From contig UQJV01000014.1 of assembly GCA_900541475.1 (NCBI GenBank), positions 1-41,822 on the forward strand: 41,822 nt of DNA, read 5' to 3'. The notes below the pieces were generated by a model. It made no database searches. It worked only from the letters and a program-made list of their open reading frames with translations, and was not told the DNA's origin. Every line of letters begins with the position of its first letter. The stretch's first letter is position 1. Both the position numbers and the translations under genes were made by a program. This document shows, one piece after another, positions 7,598 to 15,448 of this stretch. Source of the DNA: an uncultured Collinsella sp. Its GTDB lineage: Bacteria; Actinomycetota; Coriobacteriia; Coriobacteriales; Coriobacteriaceae.

Positions 7598-8656
7598 CTA
7601 CTCCATGTAGTAGAAATCGTTAGCCGGGAGCTTGCCGCCCACGGCGCTCGGGTCCGCATCGGCCAGCACCTGCAGGTACCCACCGAGCGCGGCCTTCATA
7701 TCCTTCCCCGTCTGGCACACGAGCATGCACCCGGGAATCGCCTTTTCGGCAATCGTGGCGTTATCCACGATGCCTGCATCGACCACGGCCTGAGCCCAGT
7801 CCGCCGGCGCCGCGTTCACGGCCTCAACGCTCGCCTCATGGCAGCGCAAGAATTCCGCCACGGCCTCGGGATGCTCCTCGGCAAAGGCACGGCGCACCAC
7901 GGTCACACCCGTCAGCAGGCGCGAGCCCGTGTCTCCTGCCAGCTCATCCCACACATCGGTCAGATTTACCGGTGCCGACAGCTTGCCCTCGCTCTTGGCG
8001 ATGGCAGCGGTCTTGAACGGCTCCGGCAGCACGCCCACGGCGGACGGGTCGGCAAACAGAGCCGACAGCACCTCGGTGGGCTCGCTCTTAAACTCGAGCG
8101 CCACCTGGTCGGTCAGGCCCGCGCGCTCCAGCAGGTAGTTCATGACGTACTCCGGCGTGGTGCCCTTGCCCGTCATATAGACGGTATGGCCCGCCAAATC
8201 GCCAAACGAGGCCACACTCGCGTCGCCCGTCACCACGTTCAGCACGCCCAGCGTGTTGATGTCGATGACCTGCACCGCGCCTTCGGTCTTGTTGTAGAGA
8301 ACGCTCGCCACGTTGGCGGGCACCAGGGCAATGTCGACATCTCCCTGAATGACCTTGGGCACGATCTCGTCGGCGGCAGTGTTGATCGCAAAGTAGAACT
8401 CGTTATCCGTGGCGCCCTCGTCCGCCTGGTCCATAAACTGCACCAGGCCAATCGACGTCGGCCCCTTGAGCGAGGCGACGTGCACCTCGACCGGCTCGAC
8501 AGCAGAACTGCCCGCAGCAGACCCGGCAGCCGAGCCCGCGGCGGACCCGGCACCGGCAGCCCCGCCGCCACAGCCCGCGAGCGCAAGCGACAGGGCGCCC
8601 GCGGCGAGCACCGAGGCAAACCCCCGGCGCGACATCTCAACATCAAAAGCGCGCAT
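7598..8656 (-). CDS. ABC transporter substrate-binding lipoprotein (NMT1/THI5-like)
   Basis: A 352-residue exported binding protein. The N-terminus has an SRRGF twin-arginine-like motif followed by a hydrophobic stretch and the lipobox LALAGC, so C29 should be lipidated. A low-complexity Gly/Ala/Ser linker follows. The rest has the layout of NMT1/THI5-like or SsuA/NrtA-type periplasmic binding proteins, which bind thiamine precursors, sulfonates, nitrate and related compounds. The ATG at 8656 begins 2 nt past the hydrogenase stop; a GTG at 8665 is also possible. The gene lies between the hydrogenase and the fused permease-ATPase with almost no gaps, so it is the receptor of that transporter. 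The ligand is not predictable. Confidence 0.85.
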   Translation of the reverse strand: MRAFDVEMSRRGFASVLAAGALSLALAGCGGGAAGAGSAAGSAAGSAAGSSAVEPVEVHVASLKGPTSIGLVQFMDQADEGATDNEFYFAINTAADEIVPKVIQGDVDIALVPANVASVLYNKTEGAVQVIDINTLGVLNVVTGDASVASFGDLAGHTVYMTGKGTTPEYVMNYLLERAGLTDQVALEFKSEPTEVLSALFADPSAVGVLPEPFKTAAIAKSEGKLSAPVNLTDVWDELAGDTGSRLLTGVTVVRRAFAEEHPEAVAEFLRCHEASVEAVNAAPADWAQAVVDAGIVDNATIAEKAIPGCMLVCQTGKDMKAALGGYLQVLADADPSAVGGKLPANDFYYME

Positions 8657-8658
8657 CG

Positions 8659-10470
8659 CTAGCACGCCCCCTCATTGGGCATCGACCAGGCGTGATGGTC
8701 GGTATGCAGCAGCTCCTCGGCCAGCGGCGAGAGCGGCTCGCCCAAGAACTCGCGATAGCACGCCTGGACATCGGGATTCTCGTGCGAGAAGCGAATGTCC
8801 GCCTTCGCATCGAGGCCCCAGAGCACCTGGCCACGCTCGGCTGCCAGCTCACAGCCGTCGTGGATGGGCTGGCCGCCGCCACCGACGCAGCCGCCCGGGC
8901 ACGCCATGACCTCAACGAAGTCATAGCTCACGCGGCCGTCGCGAATCGCGTCGAGCAGACGGGCGGCGTTGCCCAGCCCGTGCGCCACGGCGACGCGCGC
9001 CTTGGTACCATCGATATCGGCGACGGCTTCCTTCCAGCCGTCCAGGCCGCGCACATCGGTAAAGAAGTCGGCGTCGGGGTTCTTGCCCGTCACCAGGTAA
9101 TAGGCCGAGCGCACGGCGGCCTCCATCACGCCGCCCGTGGCGCCAAAGATCACACCCGCGCCCGTGCCAAAGCCCAGCGGCGTATCGAGCGGCTCCTCAA
9201 CCAGCGTATCCACGCTCACGTGGCTCGCGCGGATCATGCGCACCATCTCGCGCACCGTCAGCGCAACGTCCACATCGGGCGTGCCGTCCTCGCCCACCAT
9301 GCTCGACAGCGCGCACTCGGCCTTCTTGGCCGTGCACGGCATCACGGACACCACAAACAGACGCTCGGGCTCCACGCCCAGCACTTTGGCATAGTAGGTC
9401 TTGGCGATGGCGCCGAACATCTGCTGCGGCGACTTGGACGTAGACAGGCTGTCGACAAACTCCGGATAGCGGGCCTTCACAAAGCGCACCCAACCCGGGC
9501 AGCAGCTCGTAAACATGGGCAAGCCGCGGCTGTCACCCTCGCCCTTGGCGGCGGCGCCCAGGCGCTCGAGCAGCTCGGAGCCCTCCTCCATAATGGTGAG
9601 GTCGGCCGAGAAATCGGTATCGAACACGTACTCAAAGCCCACGCGACGCAGCGCACACGCCAGGCGCTCGACGGTGGCCGCCTCGCGCGGAATGCCGAGC
9701 TCCTCGCCCCAAGCGCTGCGCACGGCCGGCGCAATCTGCACCAGCACGATCTTGTCGGGATCGGCGAGAGCATCGAACACGGTCTCGGTATCGTCGCGCT
9801 CGCGCAGTGCGCCCGTCGGACAATGCGTAATGCACTGGCCGCACGCGACGCAATCGGTCTTGCCGATTGGCACGCGCCCGCGGGTACCCACGGCGGTATG
9901 CGTGGCGCGGTTGGTCAGGTCCCAGATCCCTAGGCCCTGTACGCTCTCGCACACCTTAATGCAGCGCATGCATTTGATGCACTTGTCGTTTTCGCGGATG
10001 ATGGGAAAATCGAAATCCCAGCCCTCGCCCGTCAAATGCCTTTGATACGGCAGATAGAAAATGCCCAGGTCATTGGCGATGGTCTGCAGGTTGCAGTTGC
10101 CGCTGCGCACGCAGCTCGTGCACTGCGAATCGTGCTGGGACAGCAGCAGCTGCACGTTGGTGCGACGGGCTTCGCGCGCCTTGGGGCTGTTGGTGTGGAC
10201 CACCATGCCGTCGAGCACGTAGTTGTTGCAGGCGGCAACCAGCTGGTCGCAGCCCTCAACCTCGACCACGCACACGCGGCAACCGCCGATCTCGTTTAGA
10301 TCGCGCAGGTAGCACAGGGTAGGAATCTGAATGCCGACGGACTTGGCTGCGTCCAGGATCGTGGTGTGCTCGGGAACCACGACCTCGCAATTATCGATAG
10401 TGAGCTTGACCATATTGTGCGCTCCGTTTTCGGTGTTGTCGCTGACGGTGGTTTTGTTGGGCTCTACCAT
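8659..10470 (-). CDS. [FeFe] hydrogenase, group A, catalytic subunit
   Basis: A 603-residue iron-only hydrogenase that interconverts H2 with protons and electrons. From the N-terminus: a [2Fe-2S] ferredoxin domain (C53, C64, C67, C81), a His-ligated [4Fe-4S] site (H113, C117, C120, C126), two [4Fe-4S] clusters (C164-C174 and C207-C217), then the H-cluster domain with TSCCPGW at 321-327, MPCTAKK at 377-383 and ACPGGCVGGGGQP at 523-535. All three H-cluster signatures are intact. The chosen ATG at 10470 overlaps the preceding stop codon by 7 nt and has a GGAGG site; a second ATG at 10413 is possible. It is cytoplasmic, with no signal peptide. The upstream NuoF/GltD-like gene probably supplies the pyridine-nucleotide partner. 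HydEFG maturases are not in the window. Confidence 0.95.
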   Translation of the reverse strand: MVEPNKTTVSDNTENGAHNMVKLTIDNCEVVVPEHTTILDAAKSVGIQIPTLCYLRDLNEIGGCRVCVVEVEGCDQLVAACNNYVLDGMVVHTNSPKAREARRTNVQLLLSQHDSQCTSCVRSGNCNLQTIANDLGIFYLPYQRHLTGEGWDFDFPIIRENDKCIKCMRCIKVCESVQGLGIWDLTNRATHTAVGTRGRVPIGKTDCVACGQCITHCPTGALRERDDTETVFDALADPDKIVLVQIAPAVRSAWGEELGIPREAATVERLACALRRVGFEYVFDTDFSADLTIMEEGSELLERLGAAAKGEGDSRGLPMFTSCCPGWVRFVKARYPEFVDSLSTSKSPQQMFGAIAKTYYAKVLGVEPERLFVVSVMPCTAKKAECALSSMVGEDGTPDVDVALTVREMVRMIRASHVSVDTLVEEPLDTPLGFGTGAGVIFGATGGVMEAAVRSAYYLVTGKNPDADFFTDVRGLDGWKEAVADIDGTKARVAVAHGLGNAARLLDAIRDGRVSYDFVEVMACPGGCVGGGGQPIHDGCELAAERGQVLWGLDAKADIRFSHENPDVQACYREFLGEPLSPLAEELLHTDHHAWSMPNEGAC

Positions 10471-12296
10471 TCCAGGTTCCTCCCTCCGCGGAACGCGCCA
10501 AAGCCAAAGTGGTCGCAGCGCAGGCAGCGGCTCGCCTCCTGGCGCGCCTCCTGCTCGGTGAGACCCTGCTCGACTAGATTCCAATCGTGAATGCGCTCGC
10601 CGGCCTCGCGCTCGCCCAGCTCGCAGCGGCCGCACTCGTGCTTGCCCTTAAACTGGACGGTCGGCAGCTCCACGTCGAGCTTGATCTTGTGGTCGAAGCC
10701 CAGATAGCGGTCGATGTTTGCCGAAGCCACGCGGCCGGCATTGATGGCGCGGATGACGGTAGCGGGGCCGGTCTGGCAGTCGCCGCCGCTAAAGAGGCCA
10801 TCGAAGTTGGGCACGGCGCCATCCGAATCGGTGACGACGCAGCCCCACTTGCAGGCAATGCCCATCTCCTCAAACGGCTTGGAATCGATGTCCTGGCCAA
10901 TGGCGACGAACACGCGCTCGCAGGGGATGACGTGCTCGGGCGTGGCGGCGGCACGCGGAGCCGGACGACCGCGGCGGGGCTCGCCGATAATCTGCGGCTG
11001 CACGCGCAGGCCGTTCACGCGACCGTCCTCGCCCGTCTCGATGGCGAGCGGGGCTGTCAACTCCAGCACTTCGCAGCCCTCGGCCTGGGCACCGGCGATC
11101 TCGGCATCCTGGGCCGTCATATCGCAGATGCGACGGCGGTAGACGATGCTTACCTTTTCGGCACCGCAGCGCACGGCAGAGCGTGCCACGTCCATGGCAA
11201 CGTTGCCGCCGCCGATGACGCACACGCGCTGGCCGCTTAGGTCGGGCAGCGCGTCATCACCGATGGCACGCAGCATCTTGACGGCCGACTCAACGCCGGG
11301 CGCCTCTTCGCCCGGAAGGCCGAGCTTCTTGTCGCTGTGGGCACCGATGGCTAGGTAGACGGCATCGAACTCGTCGCGTAGACGGGCGAGCTCCTCGCCG
11401 TTCACGGAGTTGTCGAGTTCCACATCGATGCCGGCGCTCATGATCCAGTCGATCTCGGCCTGCAGGCGCTCGCGTGGCAGACGATAGCTGGGGATTCCGT
11501 AGCGCAGCATGCCACCCAGGTGGTGGCGCTGCTCAAAAATGGTCACCTTGTGGCCCATCACGGCCAGGTAGTAGGCGCAAGAAAGACCGGCCGGGCCGCC
11601 GCCGATCACGGCGACGCGCTTACCAGTGTTGTCCACTACATGTGGCTTGTGGTCGTTGAGGTCGCTATGCTCAACGGCAAACCGCTTGAGGGCAAGGATG
11701 TTCATGGGGTCGTCGACCATGCCACGGCGACAGTGCATCTCGCAGGGATGCTCGCACACCAGGCCGCAGACGAGCGGAAGCGGATTGTTCTTGCGGATGA
11801 CCTTGACGGCATCGGCATAGCGGCCGGCCTCAACGAGCGAAATGTACCCGGGAATGTCGACGTGCGCCGGGCAGCCTGAGACGCACGGGACACGGGCCTC
11901 GCGGTCAAAGCCGCAGGAGTGCTCACGGATGTGGTGCTCAAAGTCGTCGCGGAAGCCGCGAATGGCCGTGAGCGCCATGGCGCCGGCCTCGTAGCCGATG
12001 GCGCAGTCGCTCGAAAGGTAGATGGTGCGGGCCGTGCGCTCAATAAGGTTGAGCGTGGACTCATCGGCGCGCCCTTCGAGCACATCGGCGAGCAGGTCGC
12101 TCAGCGCGCTCAGGCCCACGCGGCAGGGCGTGCACTTGCCGCAGCTCTGGGTGGAGCACAGGTTGACGAGCGCTGCCGTAAACTCAACGGGACACGGAGC
12201 GAGCGAACTCACCGCCAGACGACGTCCGAGCGCATCGTGCAGGTCGTCCATGACGGCCTGAGCGTGGCTGCGTTCCATTACATGCAGTCGAGCCAT
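10464..12296 (-). CDS. NuoF-tail / GltD-like flavoprotein, likely hydrogenase electron partner
   Basis: A 610-residue fusion. Residues 45-100 carry the Fe-S module seen at the C-terminus of NuoF/HydB (SCGKCTPC with C52, C55, C58, plus C98), but the FMN- and NADH-binding body of NuoF is missing. Residues 125-610 resemble the GltD/NfnB family: cysteine-rich N-terminal Fe-S domain (C138, C142 and a CxxxCxxxxxxxC region near 177-189), FAD-binding GGGPAG at 232-237, and a second Rossmann motif (GGGNVAMD) for NAD(P)H. A CRRCD-type cysteine pair lies near the C-terminus. It should pass electrons between NAD(P)H and the adjacent hydrogenase; electron bifurcation is possible but unproven. The ATG at 12296 follows GAGGGG. 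It is the first gene of the four-gene operon. Confidence 0.85.
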   Translation of the reverse strand: MARLHVMERSHAQAVMDDLHDALGRRLAVSSLAPCPVEFTAALVNLCSTQSCGKCTPCRVGLSALSDLLADVLEGRADESTLNLIERTARTIYLSSDCAIGYEAGAMALTAIRGFRDDFEHHIREHSCGFDREARVPCVSGCPAHVDIPGYISLVEAGRYADAVKVIRKNNPLPLVCGLVCEHPCEMHCRRGMVDDPMNILALKRFAVEHSDLNDHKPHVVDNTGKRVAVIGGGPAGLSCAYYLAVMGHKVTIFEQRHHLGGMLRYGIPSYRLPRERLQAEIDWIMSAGIDVELDNSVNGEELARLRDEFDAVYLAIGAHSDKKLGLPGEEAPGVESAVKMLRAIGDDALPDLSGQRVCVIGGGNVAMDVARSAVRCGAEKVSIVYRRRICDMTAQDAEIAGAQAEGCEVLELTAPLAIETGEDGRVNGLRVQPQIIGEPRRGRPAPRAAATPEHVIPCERVFVAIGQDIDSKPFEEMGIACKWGCVVTDSDGAVPNFDGLFSGGDCQTGPATVIRAINAGRVASANIDRYLGFDHKIKLDVELPTVQFKGKHECGRCELGEREAGERIHDWNLVEQGLTEQEARQEASRCLRCDHFGFGAFRGGRNLEW

Positions 12297-12520
12297 AAGA
12301 TCCCCTCTCACATGGCAGCCCGGAGGCGAGGCCGGGCGAAATTGCTACACGCAACACACTGACCTATATAGTTGTTTGGCAGCAACACGGTTCGGCAGGC
12401 GGTATGAAACGTCGTCCTCAGCGGTGAAATAGAACATTACCGCAGATAAATGCCATATTTGATAAAACGCGTTACCCACAATGCGGCACTTGGGGACACT
12501 CCTCACTCTGGTGCATCGTG

Positions 12521-12640
12521 GACAGGTTTGTTTGCACCAATCGTGAGTTGCGGTGAAATAGGGACTGAAAAGCCGCTCAAAAGGCCAAAACAGTCCGTAT
12601 TCCACCGCAACTTCAAGACGTTGGTGCAGATTAACCTGAC
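12521..12640. repeat. Composite nested hairpin: GACAGGTT family interrupted by AGTTGCGG family
   Basis: The outer arms GACAGGTTTGTTTGCACCAA (12521-12540) and TTGGTGCAGATTAACCTGAC (12621-12640) pair at 16 of 20 positions. An uninterrupted relative with only a short loop is at 18614-18660. Here the loop contains a full copy of a different hairpin (12546-12612), whose left arm AGTTGCGGTGAAATAG is shared with the copy at 18187-18253. The arrangement looks like insertion of one palindromic element into another. Confidence 0.7.
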
Positions 12641-12651
12641 CTCTTTGCACC

Positions 12652-12684
12652 AAAAAGGGCCCCGAGCATCGTCTGCTCGGGACC
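12652..12684 (-). terminator. Intrinsic terminator of the DEAD-box helicase gene
   Basis: An 11-bp GC-rich stem (12658-12668 with 12674-12684) with a 5-nt loop is followed on the minus strand by CTTTTT. It lies 35 nt past the helicase stop codon. Confidence 0.88.
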
Positions 12685-12718
12685 CAAACTCATCTCGCCT
12701 TACCGCGCGACGCGTATG

Positions 12719-14968
12719 TTACTTGCGCTTGCCGCCGCCGTCACCGGGGCGACGGGAGCTGCCGCCGCGCTTGCCGCCACGGCCGTTGCCATAGCTGCCA
12801 CGGTTATCGCGGCCGCCGGCGCGGCCGCCACGGGAGCCGGCCTGGTTGCCGCCGCGACCACCACGGTAGCCGCCGCGACGCTCTTCGCGGGTATCGTCGT
12901 AGTTGCGCCAATCATCGCGGCGATCGCGGCTGGCACGCGGATCACGACGATCGCGCGATTCACCAGAACGCCCGGCGCCGCTGCGGGTGCCATTAGCGCG
13001 AGCGCCCTCGCGACGCTCGCCACCGCGGCCACCGCGCTCTTCAAAGCGCTTGCCGCCACGGGACTCACCGCTGCGGGCGCCACGCTCACCGCGACCCTCG
13101 CCGCCGCGACGCTCGTCACGGCCACCGCGCTCGTCATTGCGACCGGAACGACGACGATCGCCCGAGACACGCTTGCCGCCACGCGAGCCACGGCCCTCGT
13201 CCTCGCGCTCAACACGGCGACGACCACCGCGGTCCTCGTCCTCGCGGCGACGGCGATGCGCCTCGCCCTGGAACTGCTTGGCACGACGCTCGGCACGGTT
13301 GCCGCGCGGGCCCTGCTCAACGGCACCAGCACCGCCGCGCTCCTCGGCAGCCATCTCGCGGGCCACGCTCTCCACGGCCTCGTCCACGCGAGCCTGAACG
13401 CCCTCGCGCACGCGGGTCTTGCCACCGCGCTTGGGACGGCTCGGGCGCTCGCCGTCGCCGCGACGCTCGTCGCGACCGCGGTTGGAACGACCGGCCACAT
13501 CGCCGTAGTCATCGCCGTTACGCTTGCCGTCACGACGTGCCTGCTCAAGCTTCTTCTTGCTCTTGGACTTGCCGCGCTTGGTCTTCTTCTTCACCTTAAA
13601 GGCTGCAGGGTCACGTTCGGGATCAACCGCGGGCGGGTTAGGACCCACATGCAGATCGCCGGCCTCGTAGATGTCGGCGGTCTTGTCCATGAGCTTCTCG
13701 ATCTCGTAGAACTCGTCCACGTCCTGCTCGGTCACAAACGTAATGGCCCAGCCCAGCTCGCCGGCGCGACCCGTACGGCCAATACGGTGGATGTAGTCGG
13801 TCGGCTCGGACGGCACGTCAAAGTTCACGACGTAGCGCACGTCGCTGATGTCGATGCCGCGGGCAAGCACGTCGGTTGCCACCAGCACGTCGACGGTACC
13901 GTCGCGGAAGGCCGAAAGGGCACGCTCGCGCTGGGCCTGGCTGCGGTTGCCGTGAATCGCGGCGGCCTTGATGCCCTTGCGCTCCAGACGACGGCAGCAG
14001 CTGTCGGCGCGGTGCTTGGTGCGCATAAAGACGATAGTGCGCTCCGGGCCTTCCTTTTTGAGGAACTCGGGCAGCAGGTTGTTCTTGGCCTCGATGGACA
14101 CCGGGAACACAAACTGATCGACGGTGTCGGCAGTCGACGTGGCGGGCGCGATCTCCACGCGGGCCGGGTCGCTCACCAGATCGGTGATCTCGCCCACGGC
14201 CTCCTCGTCGAGGGTCGCCGAGAACAGCAGTGTCTGGCGCTCTGCCGGCGTCTCGCGCACAATGCGGCGGACGGCGGGCAAAAAGCCCATGTCGAGCATG
14301 CGATCGGCCTCGTCGAGCACCAGGACCTTGACCTCGTCCAGGTGGCAGGCGCCCTGCTCGATCAGATCGACCAGACGGCCCGACGTGGCGACCAGGATGT
14401 CGCAGCCGTACTTGAGAGCAGCGGTTTGCGGCTTGTAGCTCACGCCGCCCACGACGGTCACGGCAACATGGCCGGTGACGTCGGCGATCTTGCTCGCGAC
14501 CTCGTCGATTTGCTGGGCAAGCTCGCGCGTAGGGGTGATGACGAGCATCACGGGGCCGCGGCCGTTGCCCTCGGGCTTCTTAGCACCGCGACGACGGTTG
14601 CGGCCACCGCGCTCGCGCACGGGTTTGGGAGGAGCGATGTGCTCCAGATTGTTCATGGTCGGCAGCAAAAAAGCGGCCGTCTTGCCGGTGCCGGTCTGGG
14701 CGGCGGCAAGCAAGTCGCGGCCTTCGAGCACCACAGGAATCGAGCCGGCCTGCACGGGCGTCGGCGCCGTGTAGCCCAGGTTCTCGATGGCACGAAGTAT
14801 CTCGTCCGAAAGTCCCAGTTCGTCAAAGGCGGGCAGGCTCTCGGTAGCGGACTCGACGGCCTGGGCGGCACTGGCCTCATCGGCGGCATCGAAGGCAGCT
14901 TGGGTCATGGCCTCGTGGGTCTCGTCTAGAATCTCGGCGTCGGTGACGTCGGATACAGAATTACGCAT
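12719..14968 (-). CDS. DEAD-box ATP-dependent RNA helicase with long RGG-rich tail
   Basis: A 749-residue helicase of the DEAD/CsdA type, which unwinds RNA duplexes during ribosome assembly, cold adaptation or mRNA decay. It has a Q motif (Q73), AQTGTGKT at 90-97, TPTREL near 146-150, DEAD at 219-222, SAT at 250-252 and HRIGRTGR in the second RecA domain. A short acidic N-terminal extension of about 45 residues precedes the core. From about residue 470 to the end the chain is a disordered tail, very rich in Arg, Gly, Asp and Glu with many RGG/RRGG repeats; it is longer than in typical bacterial family members. A ribosome site AAGGA lies 10 nt before the ATG. The region upstream is long and could hold a structured cold-responsive leader. 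Confidence 0.93.
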   Translation of the reverse strand: MRNSVSDVTDAEILDETHEAMTQAAFDAADEASAAQAVESATESLPAFDELGLSDEILRAIENLGYTAPTPVQAGSIPVVLEGRDLLAAAQTGTGKTAAFLLPTMNNLEHIAPPKPVRERGGRNRRRGAKKPEGNGRGPVMLVITPTRELAQQIDEVASKIADVTGHVAVTVVGGVSYKPQTAALKYGCDILVATSGRLVDLIEQGACHLDEVKVLVLDEADRMLDMGFLPAVRRIVRETPAERQTLLFSATLDEEAVGEITDLVSDPARVEIAPATSTADTVDQFVFPVSIEAKNNLLPEFLKKEGPERTIVFMRTKHRADSCCRRLERKGIKAAAIHGNRSQAQRERALSAFRDGTVDVLVATDVLARGIDISDVRYVVNFDVPSEPTDYIHRIGRTGRAGELGWAITFVTEQDVDEFYEIEKLMDKTADIYEAGDLHVGPNPPAVDPERDPAAFKVKKKTKRGKSKSKKKLEQARRDGKRNGDDYGDVAGRSNRGRDERRGDGERPSRPKRGGKTRVREGVQARVDEAVESVAREMAAEERGGAGAVEQGPRGNRAERRAKQFQGEAHRRRREDEDRGGRRRVEREDEGRGSRGGKRVSGDRRRSGRNDERGGRDERRGGEGRGERGARSGESRGGKRFEERGGRGGERREGARANGTRSGAGRSGESRDRRDPRASRDRRDDWRNYDDTREERRGGYRGGRGGNQAGSRGGRAGGRDNRGSYGNGRGGKRGGSSRRPGDGGGKRK

Positions 14969-15240
14969 ATGTTGTTGTTCCTTATCTGCACGCGCAATGG
15001 GCGCGGCATGCGGCCGCGCAGGCGTGCTTGGTAGTGCGCTAATACATACAAAAACGGGTGCGCACAGAGAGGACGTTGCTCAGCACGCTGGCGATCGCTT
15101 TGGCAGCCCTATCACGCGCCGTCCAGACGCAGCAGCTCTAAGCGATGGAGCAGATTCGCCGCCGGTTAGTATACCCGTACTCCGTATGCCCCCACGTAAA
15201 CCACAGATGACGAGGCGGACGAGGCGAGTCTGGGCCAATT

Positions 15241-15345
15241 GTCTCAATCTGTAACAGTTAGAGATCATTTTCCCTGCTAGATGTTACAGATTGAGATGGT
15301 TGGTTGGGACGGTCCATCGGCCAACCATCCATCCTCATCTGTAAC
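15241..15345 (+). repeat. GTAACAG hairpin cluster A: one unit plus a half-unit
   Basis: The unit at 15241-15297 has 15-nt arms (GTCTCAATCTGTAAC and GTTACAGATTGAGAT, 14 of 15 pairing) around a 27-nt loop with a central T-run, the same geometry as the other clusters. A degenerate left arm without a right partner is at 15331-15345. The spacer contains a separate TGGTTGG/CCAACCA inverted repeat. Confidence 0.85.
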
Positions 15346-15370
15346 GAAATCTCATATATTATTTCTGTAC

Positions 15371-15401
15371 TACACACCCCCAGGGGGTATGGGTGTATAG
15401 T
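15371..15401 (+). promoter_or_regulatory. CsoR-type copper operator and copA promoter
   Basis: ACCCCC-A-GGGGGT (15376-15388) is a palindrome of the C-run/G-run type bound by CsoR copper repressors, flanked by TACAC (15371-15375) and GTGTA (15393-15397). The -10-like TATAGT at 15396-15401 adjoins it, so a bound repressor would block the promoter. csoR is encoded in the same operon, fitting autoregulation relieved by Cu(I). The -35 is not obvious. Confidence 0.72.
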
Positions 15402-15448
15402 ATCGGCAGGTTAACAATTCCAACACCGAATCACGGAAAGGAGAAGCC

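Larger units (their letters stand above)
12297..12718. other. Repeat-rich intergenic region upstream of the hydrogenase operon
   Basis: No gene is seen in these 422 bases. They hold a half-copy of the AGTTGCGGTGAAATAG hairpin (from 12421), a GGGGACACT fragment (12492-12500), a composite nested hairpin (12521-12640) and the terminator of the helicase gene (12652-12684). The promoter of the hydrogenase operon should lie in the AT-richer part between 12350 and 12480, but I cannot place it with confidence. Confidence 0.6.
14969..15448. other. Divergent intergenic region between the helicase and copA
   Basis: No gene is seen in these 480 bases. A TATACT hexamer on the minus strand (15168-15173) could be a -10 element of the helicase, giving a leader of about 200 nt. 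One complete 57-nt GTAACAG hairpin unit (15241-15297) and a degenerate half-unit (15331-15345) follow, and the copper-responsive promoter lies at 15371-15401. Confidence 0.55.

Noticed and set aside
6797..8662. 621-codon plus-strand open frame opposite the ABC transporter genes
   Set aside because: The minus-strand genes have clear motifs and coupled starts; the antisense product is His/Gln/Arg-rich noise.
10464..12296. A second glutamate synthase small subunit
   Set aside because: Although the C-terminal part is GltD-like, the NuoF-type Fe-S module and overlap with the hydrogenase gene point to a hydrogenase partner; a true gltD is present beside gltB.
12716..14929. Long plus-strand open frame opposite the helicase
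   Set aside because: It is an antisense shadow of the Arg/Gly-rich helicase gene; its product is low-complexity Ala/Thr/Val and has no family features.
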